Origin: Archangium sp.
Lineage (GTDB): Bacteria; Myxococcota; Myxococcia; Myxococcales; Myxococcaceae
Direction: 5' to 3'
Assembly (NCBI GenBank): GCA_022843845.1
Contig: JALHMW010000008.1
Span: 1-64,000, forward strand
Length of the DNA: 64,000 nt
The notes beneath the pieces were generated by a model. The model saw only the letters and a program-made list of their open reading frames with translations. It was not told the DNA's origin and searched no databases. Positions 10,677-21,325 of this stretch are shown here, one piece after another. Position 1 is the stretch's first letter. The number at the start of each line of letters is the position of its first letter. A program made the position numbers and the translations under genes.

Positions 10677-12035
10677 TCACCCCTCGGCCTCGATGGCGTC
10701 GAGCACGCGGCGCAGGGCCGGGCCGTAGTCGTATTTCCCCGGGCAGACGTAGGTGCACAGGGCCAGATCTTCTTCGTCGAGCTCGAGCGCACCCAGAGAC
10801 TCGGCCCACTCGAGATCGCCGACGGTCAACGCCCGGAGCAGATGCGTGGCCATCAGGTCCATCGGCATGACGCGCTCGTAGGCGCCGATCGGCACCATCG
10901 CGCGCCGCCCACCGTTGGTGTTGGTGTCGAACGCGAAGCGCTTCTTCGGGAACAACGCAGAGACGAAGGTTGGCAGCAGCGAGAACCGGTTCACCCCGGG
11001 CGCCAGCCAGCCGAGAAAGTGGCGTTCGCGCCCCTCGGCGAGCACCGAGACCTGCTGGTGGTAGCGCCCGAGCCAGTCGAGCGCCTCGCCTGCGCTCCGG
11101 TCGCCGTGGAGCACCGAGCCGCTGATCACCCGCGCGTCGCGGTCGCCGTCGGTCAGCTCCGCCGCCACCAGCTGTGTCAGCGACGCGCCGAGCCTCGTGC
11201 GAACCAACCGCGGGCGCTTCACCAGCGGGCCTGCGAGCGAGACGACCTGGGTCACGTCGAGGGTGCCGTCGCGAAAGAGCCTGCCGATGCGCGCGGCGTC
11301 CTGCGCGGTGAGGTGCCAGACGCTCGTGCCGCGGCGAACGGGGTGGAGCGTGTGAATGTGGAAGCCGACGGTGCCGGCAGGGTGTTTGCCCGCGAACTCG
11401 GCGACGGTGGCGCCGCTCGAGCCGGCCCCCAGCGCAGACCCCTGCTTGCGGCACAGAAACACCGGGCCCGCGGTGAGCGTGCGGAGCACCGTCAGGCCCC
11501 GCTCGAGCTCGTCTTCCCGCCCCTCGAGCACGACGTCGAGATCGGGCGCGAGCGGCGCAGTGTCGATGGCCGTGACGAAGATCGCCGCTGGTGGCTCGGC
11601 TTTCGGTGCGGGGACCCGGCCGAACGGGCGCGTGCGCAGCGCCGTCCACAACCCCGACTCGAGCAGCAGCGCACGAACGCCCTCGGCTGAGCTGCCCGCC
11701 GTCGAAGAGAAGGCCGTGAACGAGACAGGCGCTGCAGCGCCCTCGTCGAGCTCGATCACCACGGACTGCAGGAGGCGGCGCTCGCCGCGATGCACGGCCT
11801 GAATGACGCCGCTGCCAGGGGCGACGAAGCGCATCGACGCATCGTCGCGCGCCTCGAACAGCGGCTGCCCCAGGCGCACCGACTGCCCCACTTCGACCAG
11901 CAGCCGTGGCTTGAGCCCCACGTAGTCACGGGCCTGCAGCGCGACGCGAGTCACCTGGGCCGAGGCCTCGATGACCTGCTCTGGCGCGCCCGCGAGGGGC
12001 AGATCGAGACCGCGTCTGACGATGGTGGGGCGCAC
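10677..12035 (-). CDS. nqrA: Na+-translocating NADH:quinone reductase subunit A
   Basis: A 452-aa cytoplasmic subunit beginning with the NqrA pattern of a short lead, KxGLDLPLAG-like sequence (here RRGLDLPLAGAP) and a barrel-sandwich region with GQPLFEARDD and FVAPGSGV. It is the first gene of the operon. GTG at 12035 is the likely start; the upstream ribosome site is weak. About 126 bp separate it from the divergent hypothetical gene, where its promoter should lie, although no clear sigma-70 hexamers were identified. Confidence 0.94.
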   Translation of the reverse strand: MRPTIVRRGLDLPLAGAPEQVIEASAQVTRVALQARDYVGLKPRLLVEVGQSVRLGQPLFEARDDASMRFVAPGSGVIQAVHRGERRLLQSVVIELDEGAAAPVSFTAFSSTAGSSAEGVRALLLESGLWTALRTRPFGRVPAPKAEPPAAIFVTAIDTAPLAPDLDVVLEGREDELERGLTVLRTLTAGPVFLCRKQGSALGAGSSGATVAEFAGKHPAGTVGFHIHTLHPVRRGTSVWHLTAQDAARIGRLFRDGTLDVTQVVSLAGPLVKRPRLVRTRLGASLTQLVAAELTDGDRDARVISGSVLHGDRSAGEALDWLGRYHQQVSVLAEGRERHFLGWLAPGVNRFSLLPTFVSALFPKKRFAFDTNTNGGRRAMVPIGAYERVMPMDLMATHLLRALTVGDLEWAESLGALELDEEDLALCTYVCPGKYDYGPALRRVLDAIEAEG

Positions 12036-12161
12036 CCGGCTTCTTTCTGCACATTCGAAGCTCCGTGCAAGGCCTTCTGCGAGGCGGCTGCTTTCTCTGA
12101 CCGTCTTTCCCCGGGGTCGGGGTACACTTCATGCGCCTTGCCGACGCTCCGCTGCTGCTTC

Positions 12162-13268
12162 GTGATCTACACCGACGGAGGCGCCCCCAGCGACGCGTTC
12201 GCGCCCCCGAACCATGGCTCGACGAGGGTGCTCCTCTCCGAGCTCCTCACGCTGATCGTGCCCTCGCGCACCGATGAGCTGTTCGGGCCGCACACCCAGG
12301 CGTTCTCGCGCTTCACCCCGAAGCGGGCGTTTCTGTTGTCTCTGTCCCGCTCCGTCTCGGGTGGCGCCGGTCACTTCTTCGGCGACGCGCGACGGGTGCT
12401 GCTCGAGGCGTGCGCGGGCCTCAACGGCTACGGCTTCGATGTGCTGCGCCTGTGGCCCTTTCCGCTCCAGACGGCTGCGGAGGCGCTGCCAGAAGAGCCA
12501 CTCGCCGAAGACCTGTTCTCGGTCGGCTTCACCGAGATGGGCGAGCACGGTTTTCGCGCCGAGACGGTGGGGCTCTCCAAACTCGATCAGCGCGAGATCA
12601 GCTTCGAGTTCAGGGGGCGCGACCTGCTCGAAGACGCAGCCCTCATGTGCGGCCACCTCGCCGACTGGGCGATGGAGCAGGGCCACCGCGTGCAGCACGG
12701 CCAGTCGATGGCGTACGGCTTCGATCGCCTCACCTTCTTCGCCACCGAGGGCGACGCGGGCGGGCCGTTCCGCGGCTGGCACCCACCGCTCATTCAGAAG
12801 CTGCTGCCGCCCGAGGTGTTCCCCGGGGTCGGCGTGCTCGAAGTTCGCGCGGTGCCTGATGGCAAGGGCGCCGAACGTGAGCCGCTCACCCTGGCGCTCA
12901 TGCGCGCGCTCGAGCAACGCCTCGTGCTCGAGGAGTTCGATCTCACCGGTGACTCCCCGTTCCACTCGGCCACCGCGAAGGTGCGGGGCTTCGTGCACGG
13001 GCTGCGCGCGTTGACGGCCCTGCGAGAAGAGCCGAACGCCTCGAAGGACTCTGGCTGGCGCTTCGTCAGCCGCACCACGCACGACGGGCCGGCCGAGGGC
13101 ATGATGACGCTCGCCGAGCTCGCCAACCGGGTGCCCGAGATCATCCGCTACCTGGCCCTGCCGCCGGGCGTTCGCCTCGAGTGGGACACCGACGGGCGCC
13201 TCACGGTCGACACCTCGAAGGCCCAGTCCGAGCTGGACGAAGACGACGCGGATGACGATCTCGACTGA
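12162..13268 (+). CDS. Conserved-looking hypothetical protein
   Basis: About 368 aa and not recognised. The sequence looks globular and soluble, with no signal peptide or membrane segment. It ends in an acidic tail (DEDDADDD). Notable patches are YTDGGAPSD near the start, SVGFTEMGEHG and SFEFRGRDL. The GTG at 12162 is a guess: a TTG at 12138 is also in frame, and neither has a convincing ribosome site. The gene is divergent from nqrA and overlaps the following methyltransferase gene by 17 bp, so the two are probably cotranscribed. No function is inferred. Confidence 0.65.
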   Translation: MIYTDGGAPSDAFAPPNHGSTRVLLSELLTLIVPSRTDELFGPHTQAFSRFTPKRAFLLSLSRSVSGGAGHFFGDARRVLLEACAGLNGYGFDVLRLWPFPLQTAAEALPEEPLAEDLFSVGFTEMGEHGFRAETVGLSKLDQREISFEFRGRDLLEDAALMCGHLADWAMEQGHRVQHGQSMAYGFDRLTFFATEGDAGGPFRGWHPPLIQKLLPPEVFPGVGVLEVRAVPDGKGAEREPLTLALMRALEQRLVLEEFDLTGDSPFHSATAKVRGFVHGLRALTALREEPNASKDSGWRFVSRTTHDGPAEGMMTLAELANRVPEIIRYLALPPGVRLEWDTDGRLTVDTSKAQSELDEDDADDDLD

Positions 13269-13995
13269 GGGCCCGAAGAACTTCTTCGGCGAGCTCTACC
13301 TTCGGTCGACTCGCCCGTTCCTGGCCGACGCGGTCTCTGACGCCGAGGCCGCGTTCCTCGAGGCGAGGCTGCGCGAAGGTGATGCGTCAGGGCTGGTGCT
13401 CGACTTCGGCTGTGGGCACGGCCGCCATCTGTCGCGGCTGGCGAAGCGTCTGCCGGGCCGGGTGGTGGGCATCGACGCCGACCAGCTCTCGCTCGGCGAG
13501 GCGCGGAGCTCGGCCCCGGTGACTCGCGGCAACTTCTTCAGGCTGCCGTTCCGCGACGACGCCTTCGGCGCGGCCTACTGCTGGTACAACACGCTCGGAA
13601 CGTTCTGCGACGACGCGGTGCCGGTCGCCCTGGCAGAGCTGGCGCGATGCGTCAGGCCGGGAGGCTGGTTCATGGTGCACGGCACGCCACCCCACGCCGC
13701 GACCTGGCAGCCCGAGGCCAGCTACGACGCGGTGCTGCCCGATGGGTCGAGGCTGGTCGAGAACGTGCGGTTCGAAGAAGCCACCCTGCGCGACACGCTC
13801 AAGCGCGAGCTTCACCTGCCCGATGGTCGCTTCATGGCTGCATCATTCTTCATTCGTTACTATGGCGTTTCCGAGTGGGAGGCCCTGCTCGACGCAGCGG
13901 GCTTCTCGGTGCGATGGGTGCACGGCGGAGTCGATGGCAGTGCGTTGAGTGATGCCTCGCTGGACCAGATCGTAGGAGCTCAGAAACGTGGCTGA
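13252..13995 (+). CDS. Class I SAM-dependent methyltransferase
   Basis: The 247-aa product has the SAM-binding motif [13 protein letters not shown], an acidic ribose-binding residue in VVGIDAD and an [13 protein letters not shown] stretch typical of the Methyltransf_11/25 type. The substrate is unknown. The ATG lies inside the end of the preceding hypothetical gene, and the stop overlaps the GTG of the B12-subunit gene by eight bases. It therefore belongs to a four-gene run ending in HMG-CoA lyase. Confidence 0.85.
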   Translation: MTISTEGPKNFFGELYLRSTRPFLADAVSDAEAAFLEARLREGDASGLVLDFGCGHGRHLSRLAKRLPGRVVGIDADQLSLGEARSSAPVTRGNFFRLPFRDDAFGAAYCWYNTLGTFCDDAVPVALAELARCVRPGGWFMVHGTPPHAATWQPEASYDAVLPDGSRLVENVRFEEATLRDTLKRELHLPDGRFMAASFFIRYYGVSEWEALLDAAGFSVRWVHGGVDGSALSDASLDQIVGAQKRG

Positions 13996-14392
13996 CCGAA
14001 AACTCCGCATCCTCGTCGCCAAGCCCGGACTCGATGGACACGATCGGGGCGCGAAGATCATCGCCCGCGCGCTCCGCGACGCCGGCATGGAGGTCATCTA
14101 CACGGGCCTTCACCAGACACCTGAGATGATCGTCAGCGCGGCCGTGCAGGAAGACGTCGACGCGATCGGCCTGTCGATCATGTCGGGCGCGCACATGACG
14201 CTCTTCCCCGCAGTGATCGAGCTGCTCGGTGGCCAGAAGGCCGACGACATCAAGGTCTTCGGTGGCGGCATCATTCCCGACGACGACATTCCCAAGCTGA
14301 AGGCGAAGGGCGTGTCGGAGATCTTCACCCCGGGCTCGAGCACCCAGGACATCGTGAAGTGGATTCGGGAGCACATTCCGGCCCGCGCATGA
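13988..14392 (+). CDS. icmB: B12-binding subunit of split acyl-CoA mutase
   Basis: This 134-aa protein is a stand-alone cobalamin-binding domain. The base-off ligand motif DxHxxG is at 16-21 (GLDGHDRG, His18), followed by SIMSGAHM and [10 protein letters not shown] that line the nucleotide tail pocket. Its size matches IcmB or the small subunit of split methylmalonyl-CoA mutase. The partner is most likely the large subunit at 3081, about 9 kb away on the other side of the nqr operon. It starts at a GTG overlapping the methyltransferase gene and shares an ATGA with the HMG-CoA lyase gene, linking it to branched-chain acyl-CoA metabolism. Confidence 0.9.
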   Translation: MADRKLRILVAKPGLDGHDRGAKIIARALRDAGMEVIYTGLHQTPEMIVSAAVQEDVDAIGLSIMSGAHMTLFPAVIELLGGQKADDIKVFGGGIIPDDDIPKLKAKGVSEIFTPGSSTQDIVKWIREHIPARA

Positions 14393-15339
14393 GCTTGCTC
14401 GGTCGGCTGCCCACACACGTCGAGGTTTATGAGGTCGGCCCGCGTGATGGGTTGCAGAACGAGCTCCGGTCGCTCGCGACGGCCGACAAGGCGCGGCTGA
14501 TCGAGGCGCTGATCGCGGCCGGGGAGAAGCGCATCGAGGTCTCGTCGTTCGTCTCACCCCGGTGGATTCCGCAGCTCTCTGACGCCGAGAAGCTGCTGCA
14601 GGTGCTGCCGAAGCGAGACGACGTCAGCTTCACGGCGCTCGTGCCGAACTTGAAAGGGCTCGAGCGGGCCAGCGCTGCGGGGCTCAAAGAGGCGGCCGTC
14701 TTCCTCTCGGTGACCGAGTCGCACTCGAAGAAGAACATCAACAAGTCGGTGGCCGAGGCGGTCGCGGCGGCCCGGGAAGTGGCACAGGGCGCACGGGCGG
14801 CTGGTATGCGGGTGCGCTGCTACCTGTCGACGGTGTGGGGTTGCCCGTACGAGGGCCTGGTGCCCGTGACGCGCGTCGTCGAGGTGGTGAAGCAGATCGT
14901 CGACATCGGGCTGTACCAATTGTCACTGGGCGACACGATCGGCATCGGCACGCCGAACCAGACCGCCGAGATCGTGCAAGAGGTGTCGAAGCTGCTGCCC
15001 ATCGATCAGGTGGCGCTTCATCTGCACGATACGCGCGGCACCGCGCTCGCGAACGCGCTGGTGGGTCTGCAGCTCGGGGTCACCACGTTCGACTCGAGCA
15101 TCGGTGGGTTGGGCGGCTGTCCCTACGCGCCGGGAGCCGCCGGGAACCTCGCGACGGAAGATCTCGTGTTCATGCTCCACGGCATGGGCATTCAGACGGG
15201 CATCGATCTGCAGAAGCTGGTCGAGGCGGGCGAGCTCGCCCAGGAGCTCATCGGCCGGAAGCTGTCGGGCAAGTACCTGCAGGCGGCGCTGGGAGAGCGC
15301 GAGAAGCAGGCGTCTCGGGCCCGCGCCGTCGCGGAGTAG
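14389..15339 (+). CDS. mvaB: Hydroxymethylglutaryl-CoA lyase
   Basis: The 316-aa TIM-barrel enzyme cleaves HMG-CoA to acetyl-CoA and acetoacetate, the last step of leucine degradation. GPRDGLQNE (17-25) supplies the catalytic Arg19 and metal ligand Asp20, HLHDTRG carries the metal-binding histidines, and [15 protein letters not shown] is the active-site cysteine loop. The ATG at 14389 is chosen because it forms an ATGA overlap with the B12-subunit stop. In myxobacteria, leucine and isovaleryl-CoA metabolism feeds iso-fatty acids; a link here is inference from the neighbouring mutase. Confidence 0.93.
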   Translation: MSLLGRLPTHVEVYEVGPRDGLQNELRSLATADKARLIEALIAAGEKRIEVSSFVSPRWIPQLSDAEKLLQVLPKRDDVSFTALVPNLKGLERASAAGLKEAAVFLSVTESHSKKNINKSVAEAVAAAREVAQGARAAGMRVRCYLSTVWGCPYEGLVPVTRVVEVVKQIVDIGLYQLSLGDTIGIGTPNQTAEIVQEVSKLLPIDQVALHLHDTRGTALANALVGLQLGVTTFDSSIGGLGGCPYAPGAAGNLATEDLVFMLHGMGIQTGIDLQKLVEAGELAQELIGRKLSGKYLQAALGEREKQASRARAVAE

Positions 15340-15343
15340 CTCG

Positions 15344-15901
15344 TCAGACTTCCTTCAGCAGCTCGGCCTTCTTCGCCTCGAAGTCCTTCTCGGTGATCAC
15401 ACCCTTGTCCCGGAGCTCACCCAGCTTCGCGAGCTTCTCGAACACGTCGCCGGCGTCCTTGTCGGCGCTGGCCTCCTTCGCGACGGTCTTTCCCTTCTCG
15501 TACTCGGTCGCGTACTTCTGTCGCGCCGCCTCGACGTCGAGGTCCGTCATGGTGCCGCCACCCGACAGGTGCGCCTTCACCACCTGGCCGACCGCGTACG
15601 TCGACGCGCCCGAGGCGATCGACATCGAGATGCCGCCGAGCAGCGTGCCGATACCGGGAATCGCCTTCAGCGCCGACGCTCCGATCCGAGCCACCGCGCC
15701 ACCCGTCAACGCGCCGACCCACACCTTGCCCTGACCCTCCTGGTACGAGACGCCGTAGAGCGTGCAGAGCTGGCGAATGAGATCGAGCTGCACGGCCGTC
15801 ACCGCCACGAAGTCGGCGAGCGGCACCGGCACGAGGCCGGCTCCGACGGACCAATAGACGTGCTGGCGAATGACCGTATCGGCTGCGGTGGTGTTGGACA
15901 C
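15344..15901 (-). CDS. DUF697 / SHOCT domain protein
   Basis: A 185-aa protein. Residues about 15-100 have the DUF697 pattern (VPVPLADFVAVTAVQ, then glycine-rich hydrophobic helices LLGGISMSIASGAST), which suggests membrane association. The C-terminal 35 residues form a SHOCT module (LGELRDKGVITEKDFE), a short oligomerisation or binding motif. The function is unknown; in other proteins DUF697 is found with GTPases. The GTG at 15901 has an AGGGAG-like site upstream. It is convergent with HMG-CoA lyase, 4 bp apart. Confidence 0.75.
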   Translation of the reverse strand: MSNTTAADTVIRQHVYWSVGAGLVPVPLADFVAVTAVQLDLIRQLCTLYGVSYQEGQGKVWVGALTGGAVARIGASALKAIPGIGTLLGGISMSIASGASTYAVGQVVKAHLSGGGTMTDLDVEAARQKYATEYEKGKTVAKEASADKDAGDVFEKLAKLGELRDKGVITEKDFEAKKAELLKEV

Positions 15902-16011
15902 GAGGGGCTCCCTTTCGAGGTGCTGCGGAGTATGCGCGCCTGGAACGCATCAGCCTGCGCAAAGTTCCGTCACGTGTCGTCGGCTCGTCGATAACCAACC
16001 GTCATCGACGC

Positions 16012-18183
16012 CTACCCACCGAACAAGCGCTTGAAGAACGCAAAGATGCCGGTCGGGCGCGCGGCGGCGATCTCGGCGGCGGTGAGCTCCGGACCCTGCG
16101 ACTCGAGCAGCGCCACCTTCTGCCGTGCCCCGTCTGGCGTGTGCCGGGTCGCGTAGGTCGACGTCACGGTCTGGCCGGTCGACTGCTCCTTCGCGGTGAT
16201 CGTCAGCAGACACTCGTTCGACAGCTCGAAGTGGAACTCCACGCTCACCGATCCACGCGGGCCCGGCGGCAGATCGCTCACCTTGAAGACGCCCAGCAGG
16301 TGGTTGTTGCGAACCAGCGCCGACTCGCCCTGGAAGATCGACAGCTCGAGCTCGGTCTGGTCCGGCTTCGTCGTCTGCAGCCGGTAGGTGCGCGTCACCG
16401 GCAACGACGTATTGCGCTGAATGATTGGGTAGAAGCGCCCGCCCGGCAGCCCGATGCCGATCGACATCGGGAGCACGTCGATCAGCAGCAGCCCTTCCTT
16501 CGTCTCCAGCGAGTGCGCGAGCAGCGCGGCGCCCTGTGCGACGGCCTCTTCGGGGTTCATGCCGAACAGCGGGCGTCGGCCGAAGAGCAGGGTGATGCGC
16601 TCCTGAACGAGCGGCGCGCGGGCCTGCCCACCCACCAGGAGGATCTCGTCGATCTGATCCGCCCGCAGGTACCGCGCCTGCAGCACCTCCTGGCAGACCT
16701 CCATCGAGCGATCGACGAGGTGTCGGGTCAGCGAGACCAACTGCGCGCGCGTCATGGCGACGTCGAGATCGATCGGCTCGTTCTTCACCATGGTGACGAA
16801 CGGCACGTGAATGCGCGCCTCGGTCTTGTCAGAGAGCGAGATCTTCGCGCGCTCCGCGGCGTCCTGGACGCGCTGAATCGAGACCCGATCGTTGAAGAGC
16901 GTGTCGTGCTTCGCCTCGAACTCCGCGAGCAGCCAGGCGACGATCGCGTGATCGAAGTCGAGGCCTCCGAGGAACGGGTCGCCGCCCGTCGAGACCACCT
17001 CGTACACGGCGTCCGAGAGCTCGAGCACCGAGGCGTCGAAGGTGCCGCCGCCGAGATCGTACACGAGCACCCGCTGGCTCTTGCGCCGCCCGTAGCCCCA
17101 CGACAGCGCCGCCGCCGTGGGCTCGTTGACGATGCGCTCCACGTGGAGCCCGGCCAGGCGCCCGGCCTCACGCACCGCGAGGCGCTGCTTCTCGGAGTAC
17201 CAGGCGGGCACGGTGATCACCGCGCGATTGACGGGCTGCTGCAGCGTCTGCTCGGCGAGCTGCTTCACCTCGCGCAGCACCAGCGCCGACATCTGCGCCA
17301 GCGTGTACACGCGGTCGGCCAGCTTGACGCCGCAGTCGCCGCCCTCGGTGGGCACGACCTCCCACGTGAAGCGCGGCAGCAGCTCCTGCACCTCGGGTGA
17401 CTCGTACTCGCGGCCCAGCAGGCGCTTGAAGCCGGCCACCGTCCACTTCGGGTTGGTGACGAGCTGGCTCTTCGCGGCGCCGCCGACGACCAGCTTTCCA
17501 CGCGAGGTGAGGGCGACCACCGAGGGAATGAGCGTCTGGCCGTCGCGGCTGCGGAGCATCACCGGCTGGCCGTCTTTCACGATCGCCGCGCACGAGTTGG
17601 TGGTGCCCAGGTCGATGCCGATGACGGGCCCTTCTTGGGGAGGCTCGCTCAACGGCGCTTCGAACTCGGGCGCCTTCACGCCGACACCTGAGCTGCTCTG
17701 CACCACGAGGCGGCCGCTCGCCTCCGAGGGGAGCTCGGCCTGAGCCTGCGACGGCGGGGGCGCGGGAGGCGGCGGCGGCGCGACGGCGTCAGGCCGGGTG
17801 TCGATGGGCCCCACGTTGCGGGGCACGGGAGGCTCGGGGCTGCGCGCGTGAGGCATCGCCGCGGCGGCCGCCTCGAGGAAGCGCCGGCTGTGCGCGTCGA
17901 GCGTGATGAACTTGAAGCCCATGCCGGTGACGCCTTCGCCGCGCGTCCCCGTCACCCACGACACCGTCGCGTTTCCGTAGAGCAGCCGCGAGCCGTCGGC
18001 GAGCTTCACCTCGAGCGTCACCGGCGTACCTGGCGCGTGGAGCGACCGCGCGCGCAGGTAGATGCCCCCGCGGCTGACGTTCAGCCCGTAGCCCTGAAGG
18101 AACTCCTCTGCCGTCGCGAAGGGCAGGCGAACCGACACGCTGACCGGCTTGGCGCTCGACACCACGGGGAGAATTAGTCGCAC
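16012..18183 (-). CDS. PilZ-Hsp70 fusion chaperone
   Basis: A 723-aa fusion. Residues 1-110 resemble the Myxococcus-type PilZ domain (TIGR02266-like): GLNVSRGGIYLRA carries the NxSxGG half of the c-di-GMP motif, but the usual N-terminal RxxxR is absent. A Pro/Ala-rich linker (about 111-187) leads to an Hsp70 ATPase and peptide-binding domain from about 188, with GIDLGTTNS, YDLGGGTFDAS and a substrate-domain region to about 690. The lid is shorter than in DnaK, and the end is an amphipathic FAFFKRLFGG. The role is probably a specialised chaperone; ligand control by c-di-GMP is conjecture. The start codon (GTG) is uncertain. Confidence 0.88.
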   Translation of the reverse strand: MRLILPVVSSAKPVSVSVRLPFATAEEFLQGYGLNVSRGGIYLRARSLHAPGTPVTLEVKLADGSRLLYGNATVSWVTGTRGEGVTGMGFKFITLDAHSRRFLEAAAAAMPHARSPEPPVPRNVGPIDTRPDAVAPPPPPAPPPSQAQAELPSEASGRLVVQSSSGVGVKAPEFEAPLSEPPQEGPVIGIDLGTTNSCAAIVKDGQPVMLRSRDGQTLIPSVVALTSRGKLVVGGAAKSQLVTNPKWTVAGFKRLLGREYESPEVQELLPRFTWEVVPTEGGDCGVKLADRVYTLAQMSALVLREVKQLAEQTLQQPVNRAVITVPAWYSEKQRLAVREAGRLAGLHVERIVNEPTAAALSWGYGRRKSQRVLVYDLGGGTFDASVLELSDAVYEVVSTGGDPFLGGLDFDHAIVAWLLAEFEAKHDTLFNDRVSIQRVQDAAERAKISLSDKTEARIHVPFVTMVKNEPIDLDVAMTRAQLVSLTRHLVDRSMEVCQEVLQARYLRADQIDEILLVGGQARAPLVQERITLLFGRRPLFGMNPEEAVAQGAALLAHSLETKEGLLLIDVLPMSIGIGLPGGRFYPIIQRNTSLPVTRTYRLQTTKPDQTELELSIFQGESALVRNNHLLGVFKVSDLPPGPRGSVSVEFHFELSNECLLTITAKEQSTGQTVTSTYATRHTPDGARQKVALLESQGPELTAAEIAAARPTGIFAFFKRLFGG

Positions 18184-18229
18184 CCCTCGCCTGAGTCGAC
18201 CTCGAGTTTGCGGCTTGGTCCACGCGCGA

Positions 18230-19267
18230 TCATGGGGCTCTGGCGACCTTCGAGGCCGTCAGCGTCGGCACCTTCGGCAACTTCGGGAGCGGCACCTCGA
18301 TGGTCTTCGTGCTCCCGGCGCAGAGCACCTCGTAGGTGATGGCGTCACCCGGCTGGAGCGCTGCGAGGCTCTTCCCGATCGCCTTCGAGTCGCTCGTGGG
18401 CAGCCCATTCACCTTGAGCACGAGATCGCCGCCGAGGATCACGTGGGTGCCGCCGAGCTCGGCCTCAATCATGCCCCCGTGGAGCCCGGCCTTCGCCGCC
18501 ACGCCGCCCGCCTTCACCTTCTCGACGAGCAGCCCTGCGTCGATGGGCCAGTTCATCACCTCGGCGAACTCCTTCGAGACGAAGCGCACGGACACGCCGA
18601 TCCACGGGAGCGGTGACTCGAAGAGCCGCGCGCGGACCGTCGAGGAGGGGATGGCGAAGTTGAGGCCGACCGAGCCGCCGGACCGGGAGGCGATGAAGCT
18701 CGCGATGCCGACCACCTCTCCATTCTCGTTGAAGAGCGGGCCGCCCGAGTTGCCCTGGTTGATGGGCACGTCGGTCTGCAACAGCCGGCTCGGGTGCGGC
18801 CCCTTGCGGGTGTCGGTGCGAAGGGCGCTCACGACGCCTGAGGTCACGGTGTGCGTCAACCCCAGCGGCGCGCCGATGGCGAACAAGCGCATGCCCGGCT
18901 TGAGGAGTTCGGAGTCTCCCAGCGCCGCGACGACGGGCTTCTTCGGCGGCGTCTCGGCCTTGAGGAGCGCGAGATCTTCGGTGCGCGACAGGGTGACGAT
19001 CTGCGCGACCGAGGTCGGCGCGTCGGTGAACTCGACCTCGATGAGATCGGCGTCGTCGACGACGTGCGCCGCGGTGACGATCCACCCGTCGGGGTGCACC
19101 ATCACGCCTGAGCCGGTGCCGGTGGTGATCGACACCGACTTGCCGCCCGCGCTCTCCGAGGTGCGCTTCTCGGCGACCCTCACCGTCACCACCGAGCCAT
19201 CGACGCGTTGAACCACCTGCTCCAGAGGGACGGACGCCACGGTGAACGACGCGAGGATCGCGAACAT
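18230..19267 (-). CDS. HtrA/DegP-like serine protease with PDZ domain
   Basis: A 345-aa exported protease. The N-terminus from ATG 19267 is a short signal-like hydrophobic stretch. The trypsin-like triad is His68 (TAAHVV), Asp98 (EDLALL) and Ser174 (GNSGGP). A single PDZ-like region follows from about 215 to 320. The role is presumably envelope protein quality control or regulated proteolysis. It lies 46 bp upstream of the PilZ-Hsp70 gene on the same strand and could be cotranscribed with it, which would pair a chaperone with a protease. The HtrA length and order are normal for a one-PDZ form. Confidence 0.88.
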   Translation of the reverse strand: MFAILASFTVASVPLEQVVQRVDGSVVTVRVAEKRTSESAGGKSVSITTGTGSGVMVHPDGWIVTAAHVVDDADLIEVEFTDAPTSVAQIVTLSRTEDLALLKAETPPKKPVVAALGDSELLKPGMRLFAIGAPLGLTHTVTSGVVSALRTDTRKGPHPSRLLQTDVPINQGNSGGPLFNENGEVVGIASFIASRSGGSVGLNFAIPSSTVRARLFESPLPWIGVSVRFVSKEFAEVMNWPIDAGLLVEKVKAGGVAAKAGLHGGMIEAELGGTHVILGGDLVLKVNGLPTSDSKAIGKSLAALQPGDAITYEVLCAGSTKTIEVPLPKLPKVPTLTASKVARAP

Positions 19268-19284
19268 GGCTGACAGCCTGCCTG

Positions 19285-19818
19285 ATGAGTATCCTGCTCG
19301 CCATGGTGCCGAAGTTGTCTGTTCGTGAGCTGCGTCAGCTCGCCTCGAGCAATCAGTTGCGTGCCACGGTCCCTTTCGCGGCCCTCGTGCAGCAGCCACC
19401 AGACGAGCTGCGTCGTCGCGCGGCGCTGCAACAGCCGAAGACCGTCGTGCTCCCCGGGAAGCCCCAGCTGGCCAGGCACGCCCTCGCGCTCGTCCTCGGC
19501 TTCGAGGAGATGGTCGCGTACCCCGTCGGCGCTGGCGCCGATCGCATCGAGTCGATCGGCCGTGCCCCCGAGAATGACATCGTCGTCGAAGACCCGTCGG
19601 TGTCGTCGGCCCACGGCGAGCTGACCTGGCAGTCGGGGCCTTCGGTCGTCGCGATTCGCGATCTGGGCTCGACGAACGGCACCTTCATCAACGGCGCGCA
19701 GGTGGGCGAGCAGTTCGCGATTCTGACCGATGGTGAGGTGCTCTCCATCGGTGACGCGGCGTTCGTCTACGTGACGATCGACTCGCTCGAGGGGCTGCTG
19801 CGAATGGGCGGGACGTAG
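19285..19818 (+). CDS. FHA domain protein
   Basis: A 177-aa protein whose C-terminal half is a forkhead-associated domain: IGRAPENDIVV, SVSSAHGEL and LGSTNGTFING hold the conserved Arg, Ser, His and Asn that read phosphothreonine. The N-terminal 75 residues are helical and unrecognised. Myxobacteria carry many Ser/Thr kinases, so a role in phosphosignalling is likely, but the partner is unknown. Start may be ATG 19285 or the internal ATG at 19303. It is divergent from the protease gene, with only 17 bp between starts. Confidence 0.88.
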   Translation: MSILLAMVPKLSVRELRQLASSNQLRATVPFAALVQQPPDELRRRAALQQPKTVVLPGKPQLARHALALVLGFEEMVAYPVGAGADRIESIGRAPENDIVVEDPSVSSAHGELTWQSGPSVVAIRDLGSTNGTFINGAQVGEQFAILTDGEVLSIGDAAFVYVTIDSLEGLLRMGGT

Positions 19819-19848
19819 GTCGTTGTTCGCCGCCGGGTGGTGCGCTAG

Positions 19849-21321
<1,473 letters not shown>

Positions 21322-21325
21322 CCGC

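Noticed and set aside
12036..12161. Divergent promoters for nqrA and the 12162 gene
   Set aside because: TACACT-like hexamers exist, but the spacing to any -35 is wrong (20 bp), so no promoter is called.
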